Position numbers and translations under genes: made by a program. Source: Kuafuiihalomonas sp039024635 (lineage in GTDB: Bacteria; Myxococcota; Kuafuiibacteriia; Kuafuiibacteriales; Kuafuiibacteriaceae). Taken from it: a DNA stretch of 64,000 bases. Positions 9,210 to 18,348 of this stretch are shown one piece after another. The notes below the pieces were generated by a model that was given only the letters and a program-made list of their open reading frames with translations, had not been told where the DNA came from and searched no databases. Location of the stretch: NCBI GenBank assembly GCA_039024635.1, contig JBCCQA010000023.1, positions 33,278 through 97,277 on the forward strand, in the 5' to 3' direction. Position 1 is the stretch's first letter, and each line of letters opens with the position of its first letter.

Positions 9210-10057
9210 GCCCGCTACGAACTCCGGACGTCGAAGCGGCGGTGCAGGCCGTTCTAAGACGCGGCTACGGCCTCAGTTTTCAGCACGCTAGAGCGCGTAT
9301 CGCGCCCCGAGCGATGTGGAGGGACCTGACGGCCGATGCTGTCCTCTTGTCCTATCCGAAGTGCGGTAGGACCTGGCTGCGCTTCCTGCTCGGCAACGCC
9401 CTGCAAGCGAGGTTTGGCTTCGAAGCGGAGGTTGGAGAACTGATGGAGCTCGAGGGCCTCCGGAAACATGGGGCACCATGGATAAGGGTGACCCATGATG
9501 GTCACCCAGACCACCTGACGCCTGGCGAGCTCAGCCGTTGGACCTTGCGCTACCTGCGCAAGCCGGTCGTTTTCCTGGTTCGCGACCCGAGGGATGCCGT
9601 GGTTTCCTTGTACTACCAGCATCGCTTCCGCGAGCTGCGCTTCGAAGGGTCGTTGCGGGAATTCGTATTCTCCGATCGAAGCGGCTTGCGAACACTCATC
9701 TCATTCTACAACGCTTGGACCCACCGTCGCCGTTGGACTTCCCGATTCCTTCTCGTCCGCTATGAAGATCTCAAGTCGGACCCGACACCCGAGGCCCGCC
9801 GTATATTGGAGTTTCTGGGAGTGCCGCTGTCCGAATCGGCGCTCGAGCAGGCCATAGATTCATCGAGTTTCGAGCGCATGAAGGCTCTCGAAGCGAGTGG
9901 TGCAGCCAAGAACCGGCTCGGGGGACGGGACGCCTCCAGTTCGAAGGTGCGAAAGGGCCGGGTCGGCGGCTATCGGGAGGCTCTCACCCCCGAAGATGTT
10001 CAAGAGGCCGATGCCATCGTACGTTCCGAGCTCGACCCCGTGTATGCCTATGATTGA
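9206..10057 (+). CDS. Sulfotransferase domain protein
   Basis: Predicted PAPS-dependent carbohydrate sulfotransferase. The frame is open from 9026, but the ATG at 9206 overlaps the upstream stop (ATGA) and gives a 283-residue protein with a normal N-terminus. The 5'-phosphosulfate loop is 'SYPKCGRTWLR' (about 49-59), with Lys52 as the expected catalytic Lys. The 3'-phosphate-binding motif is 'FLVRDPRDAVVS' near 123-134. The C-terminal 'RKGRVGGYRE' plus 'FERMKALE' match the family's typical substrate and PAPS-binding end. It is the last gene of the first operon and indicates that the polymer is probably sulfated. Confidence 0.9.
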   Translation: MSPLRTPDVEAAVQAVLRRGYGLSFQHARARIAPRAMWRDLTADAVLLSYPKCGRTWLRFLLGNALQARFGFEAEVGELMELEGLRKHGAPWIRVTHDGHPDHLTPGELSRWTLRYLRKPVVFLVRDPRDAVVSLYYQHRFRELRFEGSLREFVFSDRSGLRTLISFYNAWTHRRRWTSRFLLVRYEDLKSDPTPEARRILEFLGVPLSESALEQAIDSSSFERMKALEASGAAKNRLGGRDASSSKVRKGRVGGYREALTPEDVQEADAIVRSELDPVYAYD

Positions 10058-10326
10058 GGCCCCTTGGCCCTGCCGCAGAAACGGAGCCTCCCGCGTGGCT
10101 TTCATCACACTAATCCTCAGCGAGGCGACAAAGGCGTGAATCAGGGGAGACTGTGGGGGCACTACTGTACGGCAGGCTCGGCTTGATTCTGGGTCCGTGC
10201 TTGCTCAGAATCCAGGGATAGCCCGGAGAGGCCGAGTGGCTTCATGTCCGGGCCAGAGGGCCGATTTATCCGTCGGTTCAAATGATGGGCCCTCCGATTA
10301 TGCCGAAACGTGAAGAGACCGGAAAC

Positions 10327-12543
10327 ATGACGTCCACCAAGTGCCATTCACATCCATTTCGCCAACCCCTGCTGATGACGACCTTGCTGAGCGTCGCGAG
10401 CGCCATGGCTGCTTGCGGGGGCGGTCCAGACCCGCTTCTCGATGATGAGAGCTTTGCTACCGAGTCCTCCGCTCTGACGAAGACCCAGGGCGGCACCAAC
10501 GGGGCCTCGAACTTCTGCGCCGACCCGGCCAACCCGTGCAACGCCGGAGAGGGTGATTGCGATGCCGACTCGGAATGCGCGGCTGGACTCGTGTGTGGCA
10601 CCGACAATGGTCGAGACTACGGCTTCTCTCGCGCGGTGGACGTTTGCGTCTCGGCGCAGTGCCTCGATGGAATCAGAAACGGTGACGAAGAAGGCGTCGA
10701 CTGCGGCGGAGTCGACTGCCCCGTTTGCGACTGCTCAGGCCTCCCCGCCCAAGACCTCGCTGGCCACTGCACCCCCGAATGCCCATGCCCTTCCGGTGAG
10801 GGTGACTGCAACGTGGACGAGGACTGCGACACCGGTCTGGTCTGCGTCGAGAACAATGGCGTGCAGTTTGGTATCACCAATGGCGCCGACATCTGTGTTC
10901 CTGCCAGCTGCGACAACGGGATCCAGGATCCTGCCGAGGTCAGCATCGACTGCGGCGGCGCATGCGGAACGGTGTGTCCCAACGCGTGCACCAGCGTCCC
11001 TCCCAACGGCAATATCAACCGGTGTAGTATCGGATGCCCCTGTGCAGTTCAAGAAGGTGATTGCGACAGCGACAGCGAGTGCGACGGCACGAACATCTGC
11101 GTCGACAACGTGGGCGACAGCTTTGGATTCGGCTCCTCGATCGACATGTGCCTCGCCAGCTCCTGCACGAACGGGATCCAGGATGGCGACGAAGACGGAA
11201 TTGACTGCGGACCGAGCTGCGTACCTTGCGCAAGCAGCGCCGAATTCATCGACTCACTGGGGACGGCGAACCGGGAACGAGCATCTGACACGGCCGTCGA
11301 CGGAAGCGGCAACGTCTACATCATCGGCCAGTATCGCACGTCGACCAACCTCGGTGGCGGCGTACTCAACGCTGCGGTTGGTTCGTCTGCAACAGCCGAC
11401 GAGATCTTCCTGGCAAAATATGACGCGGATGGCGTTCACCAGTGGAGTAGGACTTTTGGAGGCACCGCATCGGACGGAGACAGAGGCCTTGGGATCGGAG
11501 TGAGCAGCGCGGGGACGGTCGCCATTACGGGCTCGTTCCGGAGGACCATCGATTTTGGCGGTGGAGCGCTGAGCTCAGCCTCTGGGGCCGACGCTTTCGT
11601 CGCGGTCTTCGACACAGACGGCACATTTCAGTGGGCCGACGCCTTTGGTGAGTTGAGTCAGGAAGACTCTGGTCAAGACATTGCCATCGACCGAGGGGGC
11701 AACATCGTCGTGACGGGCTTCTTCAGCAGCACGATCGACTTCGGTGGGGGTGTCCTGACTTCAGCGGGCGGTCGCGACATCTTCGTTGCTCGCTTTGACC
11801 CGAACGGAGTCCACCAGAATTCAGCGAGCTTTGGCGGGACAGGAAACGACGTCGGTCGTGCGATAGATACCGACGACCGAAGGAATATCTATGTTGCAGG
11901 TGGTATAGCGAACACGGTCACGCTGGGCTCGAACATCTTCACCTCTCTAGGAAGCGAAGACGTCTTCGTGATGCGACTCGGCCGTAGCTCATTCTCGGTC
12001 AATTGGTCCGTCCAGTACGGCGGGAGCAACAACGACTTCGCACGTGGAATCGCAGCAGATCGAAACAGCCGAGTCACGGTCGCCGGAGCCTTCAGCGACT
12101 CCGTGGCATTCGGAACCACGACAGCCACTGCATCTGGAACCCGGGATGCATTCCTTCTCGACCTCGCCTCCGGCAGTGGGTCCCAGAATTGGGTACGAAC
12201 CTATGGCAGCGCGGGAGACGATCAGTTCCAGAGCGTCGCACTAGACACCTCTTCCGGCGTCGTAGCCGCAGCAGGCTACTTCGCTGCGGACCTCATGGTC
12301 GGCAGTACGACCCTGACCAATGCTGGGGGCACCGATGCCTTCTTGTTGCGAGTCAACGCAGCCGGCAGCGTCATCGAGGCATTCGGCGATGGCGGTTCAG
12401 CGGACGACAGCGCTTACGGTGTAGGCTTCGGACAAGGTATCCTGGCCTACTACGGCGACTTCGACGGGACTTTCGATCTGCTCGGAGACAGCTTGACCGC
12501 ATCCGGCTCGCGCGACCTGTTTTTGGCCCTGTTGCGGCGTTAG
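10327..12543 (+). CDS. Secreted lipoprotein with Cys-rich EF-like repeats and SBBP-type beta-propeller
   Basis: Predicted surface lipoprotein of 738 residues. An in-frame ATG at 10282 exists, but ATG 10327 has the better purine-rich leader (GAAGAGACCGGA) and yields MTSTKCHSHPF then a hydrophobic stretch ending in MAACGGG (lipobox Cys). Residues about 50-300 hold three Cys-rich units, each with 'GDCDxDSEC', 'GLVC' and 'NGxxDxxExxxDCGG', the Asp/Cys repeats common in myxobacterial secreted proteins and likely Ca2+ or disulfide stabilised. From about 310 to the end there are at least six beta-propeller repeats of the SBBP type ('DGVHQWSRTFGG', 'TGSFRRTIDFGGG', 'DAFVAVFDTDGT'). It lies inside the polysaccharide locus but is separated by 270 bp, so it may be independently expressed and bind or display the polymer. 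Confidence 0.82.
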   Translation: MTSTKCHSHPFRQPLLMTTLLSVASAMAACGGGPDPLLDDESFATESSALTKTQGGTNGASNFCADPANPCNAGEGDCDADSECAAGLVCGTDNGRDYGFSRAVDVCVSAQCLDGIRNGDEEGVDCGGVDCPVCDCSGLPAQDLAGHCTPECPCPSGEGDCNVDEDCDTGLVCVENNGVQFGITNGADICVPASCDNGIQDPAEVSIDCGGACGTVCPNACTSVPPNGNINRCSIGCPCAVQEGDCDSDSECDGTNICVDNVGDSFGFGSSIDMCLASSCTNGIQDGDEDGIDCGPSCVPCASSAEFIDSLGTANRERASDTAVDGSGNVYIIGQYRTSTNLGGGVLNAAVGSSATADEIFLAKYDADGVHQWSRTFGGTASDGDRGLGIGVSSAGTVAITGSFRRTIDFGGGALSSASGADAFVAVFDTDGTFQWADAFGELSQEDSGQDIAIDRGGNIVVTGFFSSTIDFGGGVLTSAGGRDIFVARFDPNGVHQNSASFGGTGNDVGRAIDTDDRRNIYVAGGIANTVTLGSNIFTSLGSEDVFVMRLGRSSFSVNWSVQYGGSNNDFARGIAADRNSRVTVAGAFSDSVAFGTTTATASGTRDAFLLDLASGSGSQNWVRTYGSAGDDQFQSVALDTSSGVVAAAGYFAADLMVGSTTLTNAGGTDAFLLRVNAAGSVIEAFGDGGSADDSAYGVGFGQGILAYYGDFDGTFDLLGDSLTASGSRDLFLALLRR

Positions 12544-12613
12544 TCGCCGACAGAGAGCTCGAATTACGCCGTGGGGCCTGTCCTGCGGAGAGGGAACGTG
12601 CCAGTAAAGGTTC

Positions 12614-13468
12614 ATGGAGCGGAGCGTCACCGACCGCTTTCGTAGCCTGGTCTGGAAGTCCATGAACCGACCGGGCCTTCGGACTCCGCTTGGCCTCCTT
12701 GGCTCAGCTTTCTGCTCTTGGAGGACCGGAAGATCATGCCAAGTTCGCTACGACGGGGTTTGGATCCATCGGTTTTCCGACGGGACCGTCGCGGACCTAC
12801 GGATCCGTCAGAATACACCCACACCCGACCGCTTCCGACGCCTCACGCAAGACATCTTCTTCTACGGCCATCAGCCCGGTCCGGGCGAGACCGTGCTCGA
12901 CCTTGGGGCTGGAATCGGAGCAGAGAGCTTCGCCTTGGCTCCGTTGGTTGGAAGCAGCGGCCGTATCCATGCCGTCGAAGCCCATCCTCGGACCTTTGAG
13001 TGCCTACAAACCATGGTCCGTCTGAACCGACTCGGCAACGTCAGCGTCGACGCCCTCGCCATCGCGGACTTCATAGGAGAAGTCTCCTTCGAAGACGATG
13101 GAGACGCTCATATCTCCAACGCCGTCTCTGCCACCGGCTCGGGCATCGTCGTGCCCGCGACCACGCTCGACGAGTACTGCAGGCAGCGGAACATCGAGTC
13201 CGTCGATTTCCTGAAGATGAACATTGAGGGTGCAGAAGTCCGGGCCCTCGAGGGAGGACCACAGACTCTGGCTCAGACTCGCAACATCGTCGTCAGCTGT
13301 CATGACTTTAAAGCCGATCGGACCGGAAATGAGTTCTATCGAACGAAGGCAACTGTCCGTGAGCTTCTCCACGACGCTGGGTTCACTCTTCTGGAACGAA
13401 CCCACGATCCTCGCCCTTGGGTCCGAGACACGATCTATGGTCAGCGCGCTTCTGGAGAGCGCTCATGA
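12614..13468 (+). CDS. FkbM-family SAM-dependent methyltransferase
   Basis: Predicted O-methyltransferase of 284 residues. SAM-binding motif I is 'VLDLGAGIGAES' (about 94-105), motif II is 'IHAVEAHPRTFE', and 'VDFLKMNIEGAEVRALEGG' near 198-216 is the hallmark FkbM segment. The C-terminal 'RNIVVSCHDF' is also typical. FkbM enzymes in EPS loci usually methylate sugar hydroxyls. Its stop overlaps the start of the next methyltransferase by ATGA, so two different methyltransferases are translationally coupled. Confidence 0.87.
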   Translation: MERSVTDRFRSLVWKSMNRPGLRTPLGLLGSAFCSWRTGRSCQVRYDGVWIHRFSDGTVADLRIRQNTPTPDRFRRLTQDIFFYGHQPGPGETVLDLGAGIGAESFALAPLVGSSGRIHAVEAHPRTFECLQTMVRLNRLGNVSVDALAIADFIGEVSFEDDGDAHISNAVSATGSGIVVPATTLDEYCRQRNIESVDFLKMNIEGAEVRALEGGPQTLAQTRNIVVSCHDFKADRTGNEFYRTKATVRELLHDAGFTLLERTHDPRPWVRDTIYGQRASGERS

Positions 13469-14217
13469 GACCCCGGCCCGAGTTCGACCCGCGTCGTAGC
13501 CTGATCGATCTCGCGAGGGGTGCTAGTGACCGCACTCAGCTTTGGTTGAGCTTCCTCGAGGAGTTCCGTCCGCAAAGATGCGCCGAGCTCGGCGTATGGA
13601 AAGGGACCTTCTCTGCCAGCGTCCTGAAGGCGTGCGCTAGCGTGCAGAGCTACTACATGATCGATCCATGGCGTCCGCTCGATGCCTGGAAAAAGCCGAA
13701 GAATCTATCGCGAGAGACCCTCCTCGACGCAAAGGAGCGGGCGATCGAAGCCACCGAGTTCGCCGCTGATCGCCGAACTGTCCTGCAGGGAACCACGCTC
13801 GAGGTCATGGACCGCATACCAGATGGGAGCCTGGATTTCGTCTACGTCGACGGAGACCACACTCTCCGCGGCATGACGCTCGACCTCATCAGCATCATAC
13901 CCAAGCTGAAACCCTCAGGCGTCCTGGCCGGCGATGACCTTTCCACGTCGCTGTGGCAGCACGGTCCCGAGTATGAGCCGAGCTGCGTGTTTCCTTTCGC
14001 GGTTCACTTCGCGGAAGCACACCATCGCCTTTTCGTCGCCCTTCCCTTCGAGCAGTATGCCATTCTGCCTGGTCAAGCCTTCCGCATGATCGACACAACC
14101 GGAAGGTATGCGGACGTATCGCTAAAGAGCGCCCTTGCGCTTCCCTGGCACAAGAAGCTCAACAGGAGTGTGAGACAGCGCCTGCGAGTCTGGAGGAAAG
14201 ACAGTTCATCGACCTGA
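13465..14217 (+). CDS. Class I methyltransferase (Methyltransf_24-like)
   Basis: A 250-residue SAM-dependent methyltransferase. The start is ATG 13465 (overlap ATGA with the FkbM gene); the in-frame GTG/ATG options upstream lie inside the FkbM gene. Motif I is degenerate, 'CAELGVWKGTFSASV' near residue 37-51. 'LDFVYVDGDHTLRGMTLDL' near 122-140 is the conserved post-motif of Methyltransf_24 and of sugar-modifying O-methyltransferases such as MycE/TylF-like proteins. 'LKPSGVLAGDDL' follows. The role is probably methylation of the polysaccharide or a precursor sugar. Confidence 0.8.
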   Translation: MRPRPEFDPRRSLIDLARGASDRTQLWLSFLEEFRPQRCAELGVWKGTFSASVLKACASVQSYYMIDPWRPLDAWKKPKNLSRETLLDAKERAIEATEFAADRRTVLQGTTLEVMDRIPDGSLDFVYVDGDHTLRGMTLDLISIIPKLKPSGVLAGDDLSTSLWQHGPEYEPSCVFPFAVHFAEAHHRLFVALPFEQYAILPGQAFRMIDTTGRYADVSLKSALALPWHKKLNRSVRQRLRVWRKDSSST

Positions 14218-14242
14218 GAGGAGTTGGACTAAAGGTTTTCTT

Positions 14243-15379
14243 TTGCGCATTGCCATCTTGAACTACCACCCGTCAACGAACATCGGAGGCAGCGAAATAC
14301 AGTGTGACCTGGTTTCGCGGGAGCTCGTGAGACAAGGTCATCATCCTGTGTATCTCGCTTTGAACCTGCCGAAGCAGCAGAGCGTCGCGGAGGAAATGGC
14401 TTCTCTTCCTTATCCAGTCCTTCGACTGAAGGGGCCAAGCGACGTTGGAAGCCTCCTCCGCGCCCACTCGATCGACGTGCTCTATTGGCGCTGCGGACGG
14501 TCTCTATTGCTGCGCACAGCCCTCGCCGCCCGCCAGGTCCACGTTCCGGTCATCTACGCGATTTCCGGTTGGAGCAACGTCAAACCCGTTTGGTACCGCA
14601 ACGTCTCTAGGGCGCCCGGACTACGCTCACGCTTGGCCAGCGTCTTCCAGCCCCTCAAGGGCATGGTCAAGTCGCGCCTGAATTGGGAAGGACTCAAGCT
14701 GGTCCAGGGCGTCATTTCGAACACACAGTACATTCTTGATGCGCTTCCTTATGGAGGAGGTCTTCCTAGGCTCCGAAAGACCATCTACAACATCGCACCT
14801 GAACGCGACGACGTTTGCGAGTTCGTGTGGCCGAGGCCATTCGTCGCGTGGGTGGCAAACCTTCAGAGGATCAAGAACCCCGATACGATGGTGGAGATCG
14901 CGAGGCGACTCCCCGAGATAGACTTCCTGATGGCTGGACGTATCAAAGAGTCAGCCTTCAACTACTTTGCTGACTCGGCTCGACTCCCATCCAACCTTCA
15001 CTACCTAGGTCCACTACAACCGTCCCTCGCAAGTGGGATGATGGCTGCGGCGCGCTGTTTGGTTCATACCTGCTCACCGGAGGGCTTCAGCGGAAATCTC
15101 ATCCAGGCTTGGCGCCAGGGCTGCCCGACCATTGTACTTCACCACGATCCGGATGGAATCATCAGAGCATCAGGAGCGGGGGCTCATGCTGGTGGCCTCG
15201 AACGATGCGTCGAATTGATCGCCGAGGTCTATTCCGAGGACCGCCTGCGCTCTAAATGGAGTGAGGCTGCAGCTCAACTGGTCGAAGACCGCTTCAACGC
15301 AGCTAAGAATGTCAGCTCTCTCGTGGACTTCTGCTTCGAGGTCCTAGCATCGCAACAAGAGCATCTGTCAGCTGGCTGA
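14243..15379 (+). CDS. Glycosyltransferase, GT4-like (TTG start)
   Basis: A 378-residue GT-B glycosyltransferase. The TTG at 14243 is preceded by AAAGG with six to eight nucleotides spacing and gives MRIAILNYHPSTNIGGSE, the classical GT4 N-terminus with the GG loop. The C-terminal domain has 'FVAWVANLQRIKNPDTMVEIA' near 200 and 'CSPEGFSGNLIQAWRQGCPTI' near 276, the E-x7-E-like region in which the second Glu appears as Gln. It converges with the flippase gene; the two stops overlap by 12 bp. Confidence 0.87.
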   Translation: MRIAILNYHPSTNIGGSEIQCDLVSRELVRQGHHPVYLALNLPKQQSVAEEMASLPYPVLRLKGPSDVGSLLRAHSIDVLYWRCGRSLLLRTALAARQVHVPVIYAISGWSNVKPVWYRNVSRAPGLRSRLASVFQPLKGMVKSRLNWEGLKLVQGVISNTQYILDALPYGGGLPRLRKTIYNIAPERDDVCEFVWPRPFVAWVANLQRIKNPDTMVEIARRLPEIDFLMAGRIKESAFNYFADSARLPSNLHYLGPLQPSLASGMMAAARCLVHTCSPEGFSGNLIQAWRQGCPTIVLHHDPDGIIRASGAGAHAGGLERCVELIAEVYSEDRLRSKWSEAAAQLVEDRFNAAKNVSSLVDFCFEVLASQQEHLSAG

Positions 15380-16879
15380 GGACCGGCGTCGAAGTGTGTT
15401 CATTGCCGCAACCAAATGGTGGTGCGCTCCAGTCAGCCACGCCGTGGCGACGAACAAGGCCAGAGTCAGGGCACCCTTCAGGACCAGGCTCACGGCCAAG
15501 CTCGGACCCAGGACAGGAGGCAAGTAAACGCGAAGGCATCCGACGACCAAGCCCAGCCCGCCCGGAACAAGCAGGACCCTGAGAGGCTGGGCTGCCCCCA
15601 AGGGAGAGGACTGCGTCGCGTAGAGCAAGCCTCCTAGGAAGGTCAAAGTCACCGTAAGCGCACGAGCACCGGCAACGGCCTCGGCACTGACGTAGGCAGC
15701 GGAGAACACCACGACGATAAGAATCCCCGAAGAGACTAGAGAGTGGCGAAACACCTTCTGCGTGCTCCCCAGGGGAGTCAGCAGCCAAATCCTGATTACG
15801 TCCATGGCACGGACCCCAACCGCGCACGCGATGAGTAAGAACAGAGTGCTGCTTCGCGTCCACTTCGGGCCCAGAAGGAACCAGACTAGTTCTTCGGACA
15901 CGAGTACGAGAAAGCCGCTCAGTGGTAGGGCCACCCACGCCAACAGCCGAACCGCCTGCAGGTAGTAGCTTCGGAATCGGTCCGGATCGTCTTGAAGTCG
16001 GGAGAGCGTCGGCATGATCACCGACGACAGCGGCATGGCTAGCTGACTGGTGGGGAGATAGAGCAGCGAGTTCGAACGTTCGTAGAAGCCGACCGTCTGG
16101 GCACCGAAATGGTAGCCTAGAAGAAGTCGATCCAGGCTCCTGGACACGAACTGCATCACGCTGGAGGCCAGCAGCCATTTCCCGAAGTCGACGTGATGCC
16201 TTACTCCCCCTTCGATGCGCGGAGCGGAGGGTCGCCAAGGCTCAGCCCACCAAAGGCCGACGAACACCAGTAGGTACTGGCTCATCTCCTTGACTACCAG
16301 TGCCCAGAAGCCCCATCCCATGGCGGCCGCGCCAATGCCAAGGATGGCGCTGCCGAAGGATGCCGCCAGCTGGACTCCGGCCAATAGTCGGTACGCGAGC
16401 CTACGCCTCAAGAGGGCGCGGTGCTGAAGATAACCCGCCATCAACGGGAAGATGGGCGACATCGCCAAGATGACCCAGACGACCTCTCTTCTCCCATAGA
16501 ACCACCCCAGCAGGGGCGCGCAGGCCATCGTGGCAGCGGTCACCCCGAAGGACAGCAGGATCTGAAGCCAGAAGACCGAGTTGGTCTCCTTGTGGCTGAG
16601 CTCTTTCTTCTGAACGACGCTTGCAGATAGACCGGCATCGTTGATCACGCTGAAGAAGCCCGTGAGCACGGTCGACATGCCCATGATTCCATAGGCTTCG
16701 GGACCAACCAGGCGCGCCAATGCGACCGTTGATCCGAGGGAGATGAAGGTCCCGGCACCGCGACCGAGGACGGTGGCCACGACCCCCGAGATGACCTGGT
16801 GCCCCAGGCGCTCCTTTGCTTCCCGTCGACCGTCGATGGGACCTTCATAGGCCCAAGCAAAGACGTCCACAAGACGCAT
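15368..16879 (-). CDS. Wzx-type oligosaccharide flippase (polysaccharide transporter family)
   Basis: A 503-residue MOP-superfamily protein with about 12-14 transmembrane helices that would flip undecaprenyl-linked repeat units. The early segment 'LGHQVISGVVATVLGRGAG' leads into 'VALARLVGPEAYGIMGM' (about 40-65), the signature of WzxC/Polysacc_synt proteins, followed by 'SASVVQKKELSHKETNSVFW'. It is the only gene of the polysaccharide locus on the minus strand, convergent with a glycosyltransferase and divergent from the MBOAT gene with 62 bp between, which could hold divergent promoters. Confidence 0.9.
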   Translation of the reverse strand: MRLVDVFAWAYEGPIDGRREAKERLGHQVISGVVATVLGRGAGTFISLGSTVALARLVGPEAYGIMGMSTVLTGFFSVINDAGLSASVVQKKELSHKETNSVFWLQILLSFGVTAATMACAPLLGWFYGRREVVWVILAMSPIFPLMAGYLQHRALLRRRLAYRLLAGVQLAASFGSAILGIGAAAMGWGFWALVVKEMSQYLLVFVGLWWAEPWRPSAPRIEGGVRHHVDFGKWLLASSVMQFVSRSLDRLLLGYHFGAQTVGFYERSNSLLYLPTSQLAMPLSSVIMPTLSRLQDDPDRFRSYYLQAVRLLAWVALPLSGFLVLVSEELVWFLLGPKWTRSSTLFLLIACAVGVRAMDVIRIWLLTPLGSTQKVFRHSLVSSGILIVVVFSAAYVSAEAVAGARALTVTLTFLGGLLYATQSSPLGAAQPLRVLLVPGGLGLVVGCLRVYLPPVLGPSLAVSLVLKGALTLALFVATAWLTGAHHHLVAAMNTLRRRSSAS

Positions 16880-16941
16880 CGCGCTCTGACCGAGCTGGTG
16901 CTAAGAGCGAGAAGAGGCGGCCACTCTGGCCAGTGTGAAAG

Positions 16942-18345
16942 GTGGTCTTCAACTCAATCAGCTTTATCGTCTTCTTCGCGGTCGTGCTGACCGCTCACCA
17001 GACAACCCTAGCCTGGCCTCTGAAGAAGCTCCTGCTGACGGTTGCCAGCTACCTGTTCTACGCCGCCTGGAATCCAGCATTCGTCCTTCTCCTGCTGCTA
17101 TCGAGCTGCGTCGACTACCTCGTTGGAAGAAAGATGCCCTCGGCGAGACCCCGAGCGAAGTTTTGGCTTCTCCAGTTGAGTCTATGCACGAACCTGGGGC
17201 TCCTCGCGATCTTCAAGTACTACGCCTTCATCCAAACGAACGTCCTTGGACTGATGGCCGTCTTCGGAGTTGAACTCGCTCCGTGGGATCTCCAAGTCGA
17301 CTTACCAGTGGGGATCTCGTTTTATACGTTTCAGACCCTCTCATACACCCTAGACATCTACCGCGGCCGGCTGAAACCCGCCGACTCCTTCGCAGACTTC
17401 GCCTTGTTCGTGGCCTTCTTCCCGCAACTCGTGGCCGGCCCCATCGTTCGCGCGGCCGATTTCCTTCCCCAGCTCGAGAAGCCAAAGCAGGCGAACTCAT
17501 CGGCATTCGTTTGGGGACTCATTCTCCTCGTCAACGGACTCTTCGCCAAAGTCGTGTTGGCAGATACGCTGCTCGCTCCCGTGGCCGATTCAGTATACGG
17601 ATCTCCAAACTCGAGCGGGCTACTGGATGCGTGGATAGGCACCTTCGCTTTCGCGGGGCAGATCTACTTCGATTTTGCTGGCTACTCGACCTGCGCCATT
17701 GGCGTAGCCCTATGTCTTGGATTCTCGCTGCCCGATAACTTTCGTCGACCCTACGGGGCCGTTGGCTTCAGCGATTTTTGGGAGCGTTGGCACGTCTCAC
17801 TGTCAGCTTGGCTCCGTGACTATCTGTATATTTCATTGGGCGGCAACAGAGGGAGCATGGGGCAGACAAGGAGGAACCTGATGATGACGATGCTTCTCGG
17901 TGGTCTTTGGCACGGAGCAAGCTGGACGTTCGTTGCCTGGGGAGCCCTCCACGGGGCTTTTCTGATCTTGGAGCGATGGGTACGGACCAGGTTTTCGCCC
18001 CTGGAGTCGCGCAAATGGATAGGAGCCTCATTCACCTTTCTTGGGGTGTGTCTAACGTGGGTCCTATTCCGGGCTGAGAGTTTCGCCGACGCCTGGATCC
18101 TATTCGCGGGCATGTTCGGAACCACCGGCCTTTGGGGTGGTCTTGTTGGGATTTCTGATTCAGTCCTGACCGTTCTTGTAGTCGGCAGTCTGTGCCTGCA
18201 GCACTTCTTGACTCGTGACCTTTCGGCAGAGGAATTGGGGGCTCGCATCCCCCGTGGTTTCTTGGCCTTCGGTGTTGCCTTCATGGCCCTCACAATCTTG
18301 ATGTGCGGCGGCAACTATCGCTCGTTTATCTATTTCCAATTCTGA
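16942..18345 (+). CDS. MBOAT-family O-acyltransferase (AlgI/DltB-like)
   Basis: A 467-residue polytopic membrane protein that transfers acetyl (or another acyl) groups to extracytoplasmic polysaccharide. The GTG start gives MVFNSISFIVFF, the standard MBOAT N-terminus ('YLFYAAWNPAF' near 37). Conserved features include 'PVGISFYTFQTLSY' near 120, 'FPQLVAGPIVRAADFLPQL' near 160, 'FWERWHVSLSAWLRDYLYI' near 280, and the invariant His in 'LLGGLWHGASW' (about residue 322). It ends 3 bp before the SGNH-like gene, the usual partner that moves the acyl group to the sugar. Confidence 0.93.
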   Translation: MVFNSISFIVFFAVVLTAHQTTLAWPLKKLLLTVASYLFYAAWNPAFVLLLLLSSCVDYLVGRKMPSARPRAKFWLLQLSLCTNLGLLAIFKYYAFIQTNVLGLMAVFGVELAPWDLQVDLPVGISFYTFQTLSYTLDIYRGRLKPADSFADFALFVAFFPQLVAGPIVRAADFLPQLEKPKQANSSAFVWGLILLVNGLFAKVVLADTLLAPVADSVYGSPNSSGLLDAWIGTFAFAGQIYFDFAGYSTCAIGVALCLGFSLPDNFRRPYGAVGFSDFWERWHVSLSAWLRDYLYISLGGNRGSMGQTRRNLMMTMLLGGLWHGASWTFVAWGALHGAFLILERWVRTRFSPLESRKWIGASFTFLGVCLTWVLFRAESFADAWILFAGMFGTTGLWGGLVGISDSVLTVLVVGSLCLQHFLTRDLSAEELGARIPRGFLAFGVAFMALTILMCGGNYRSFIYFQF

Positions 18346-18348
18346 GCC

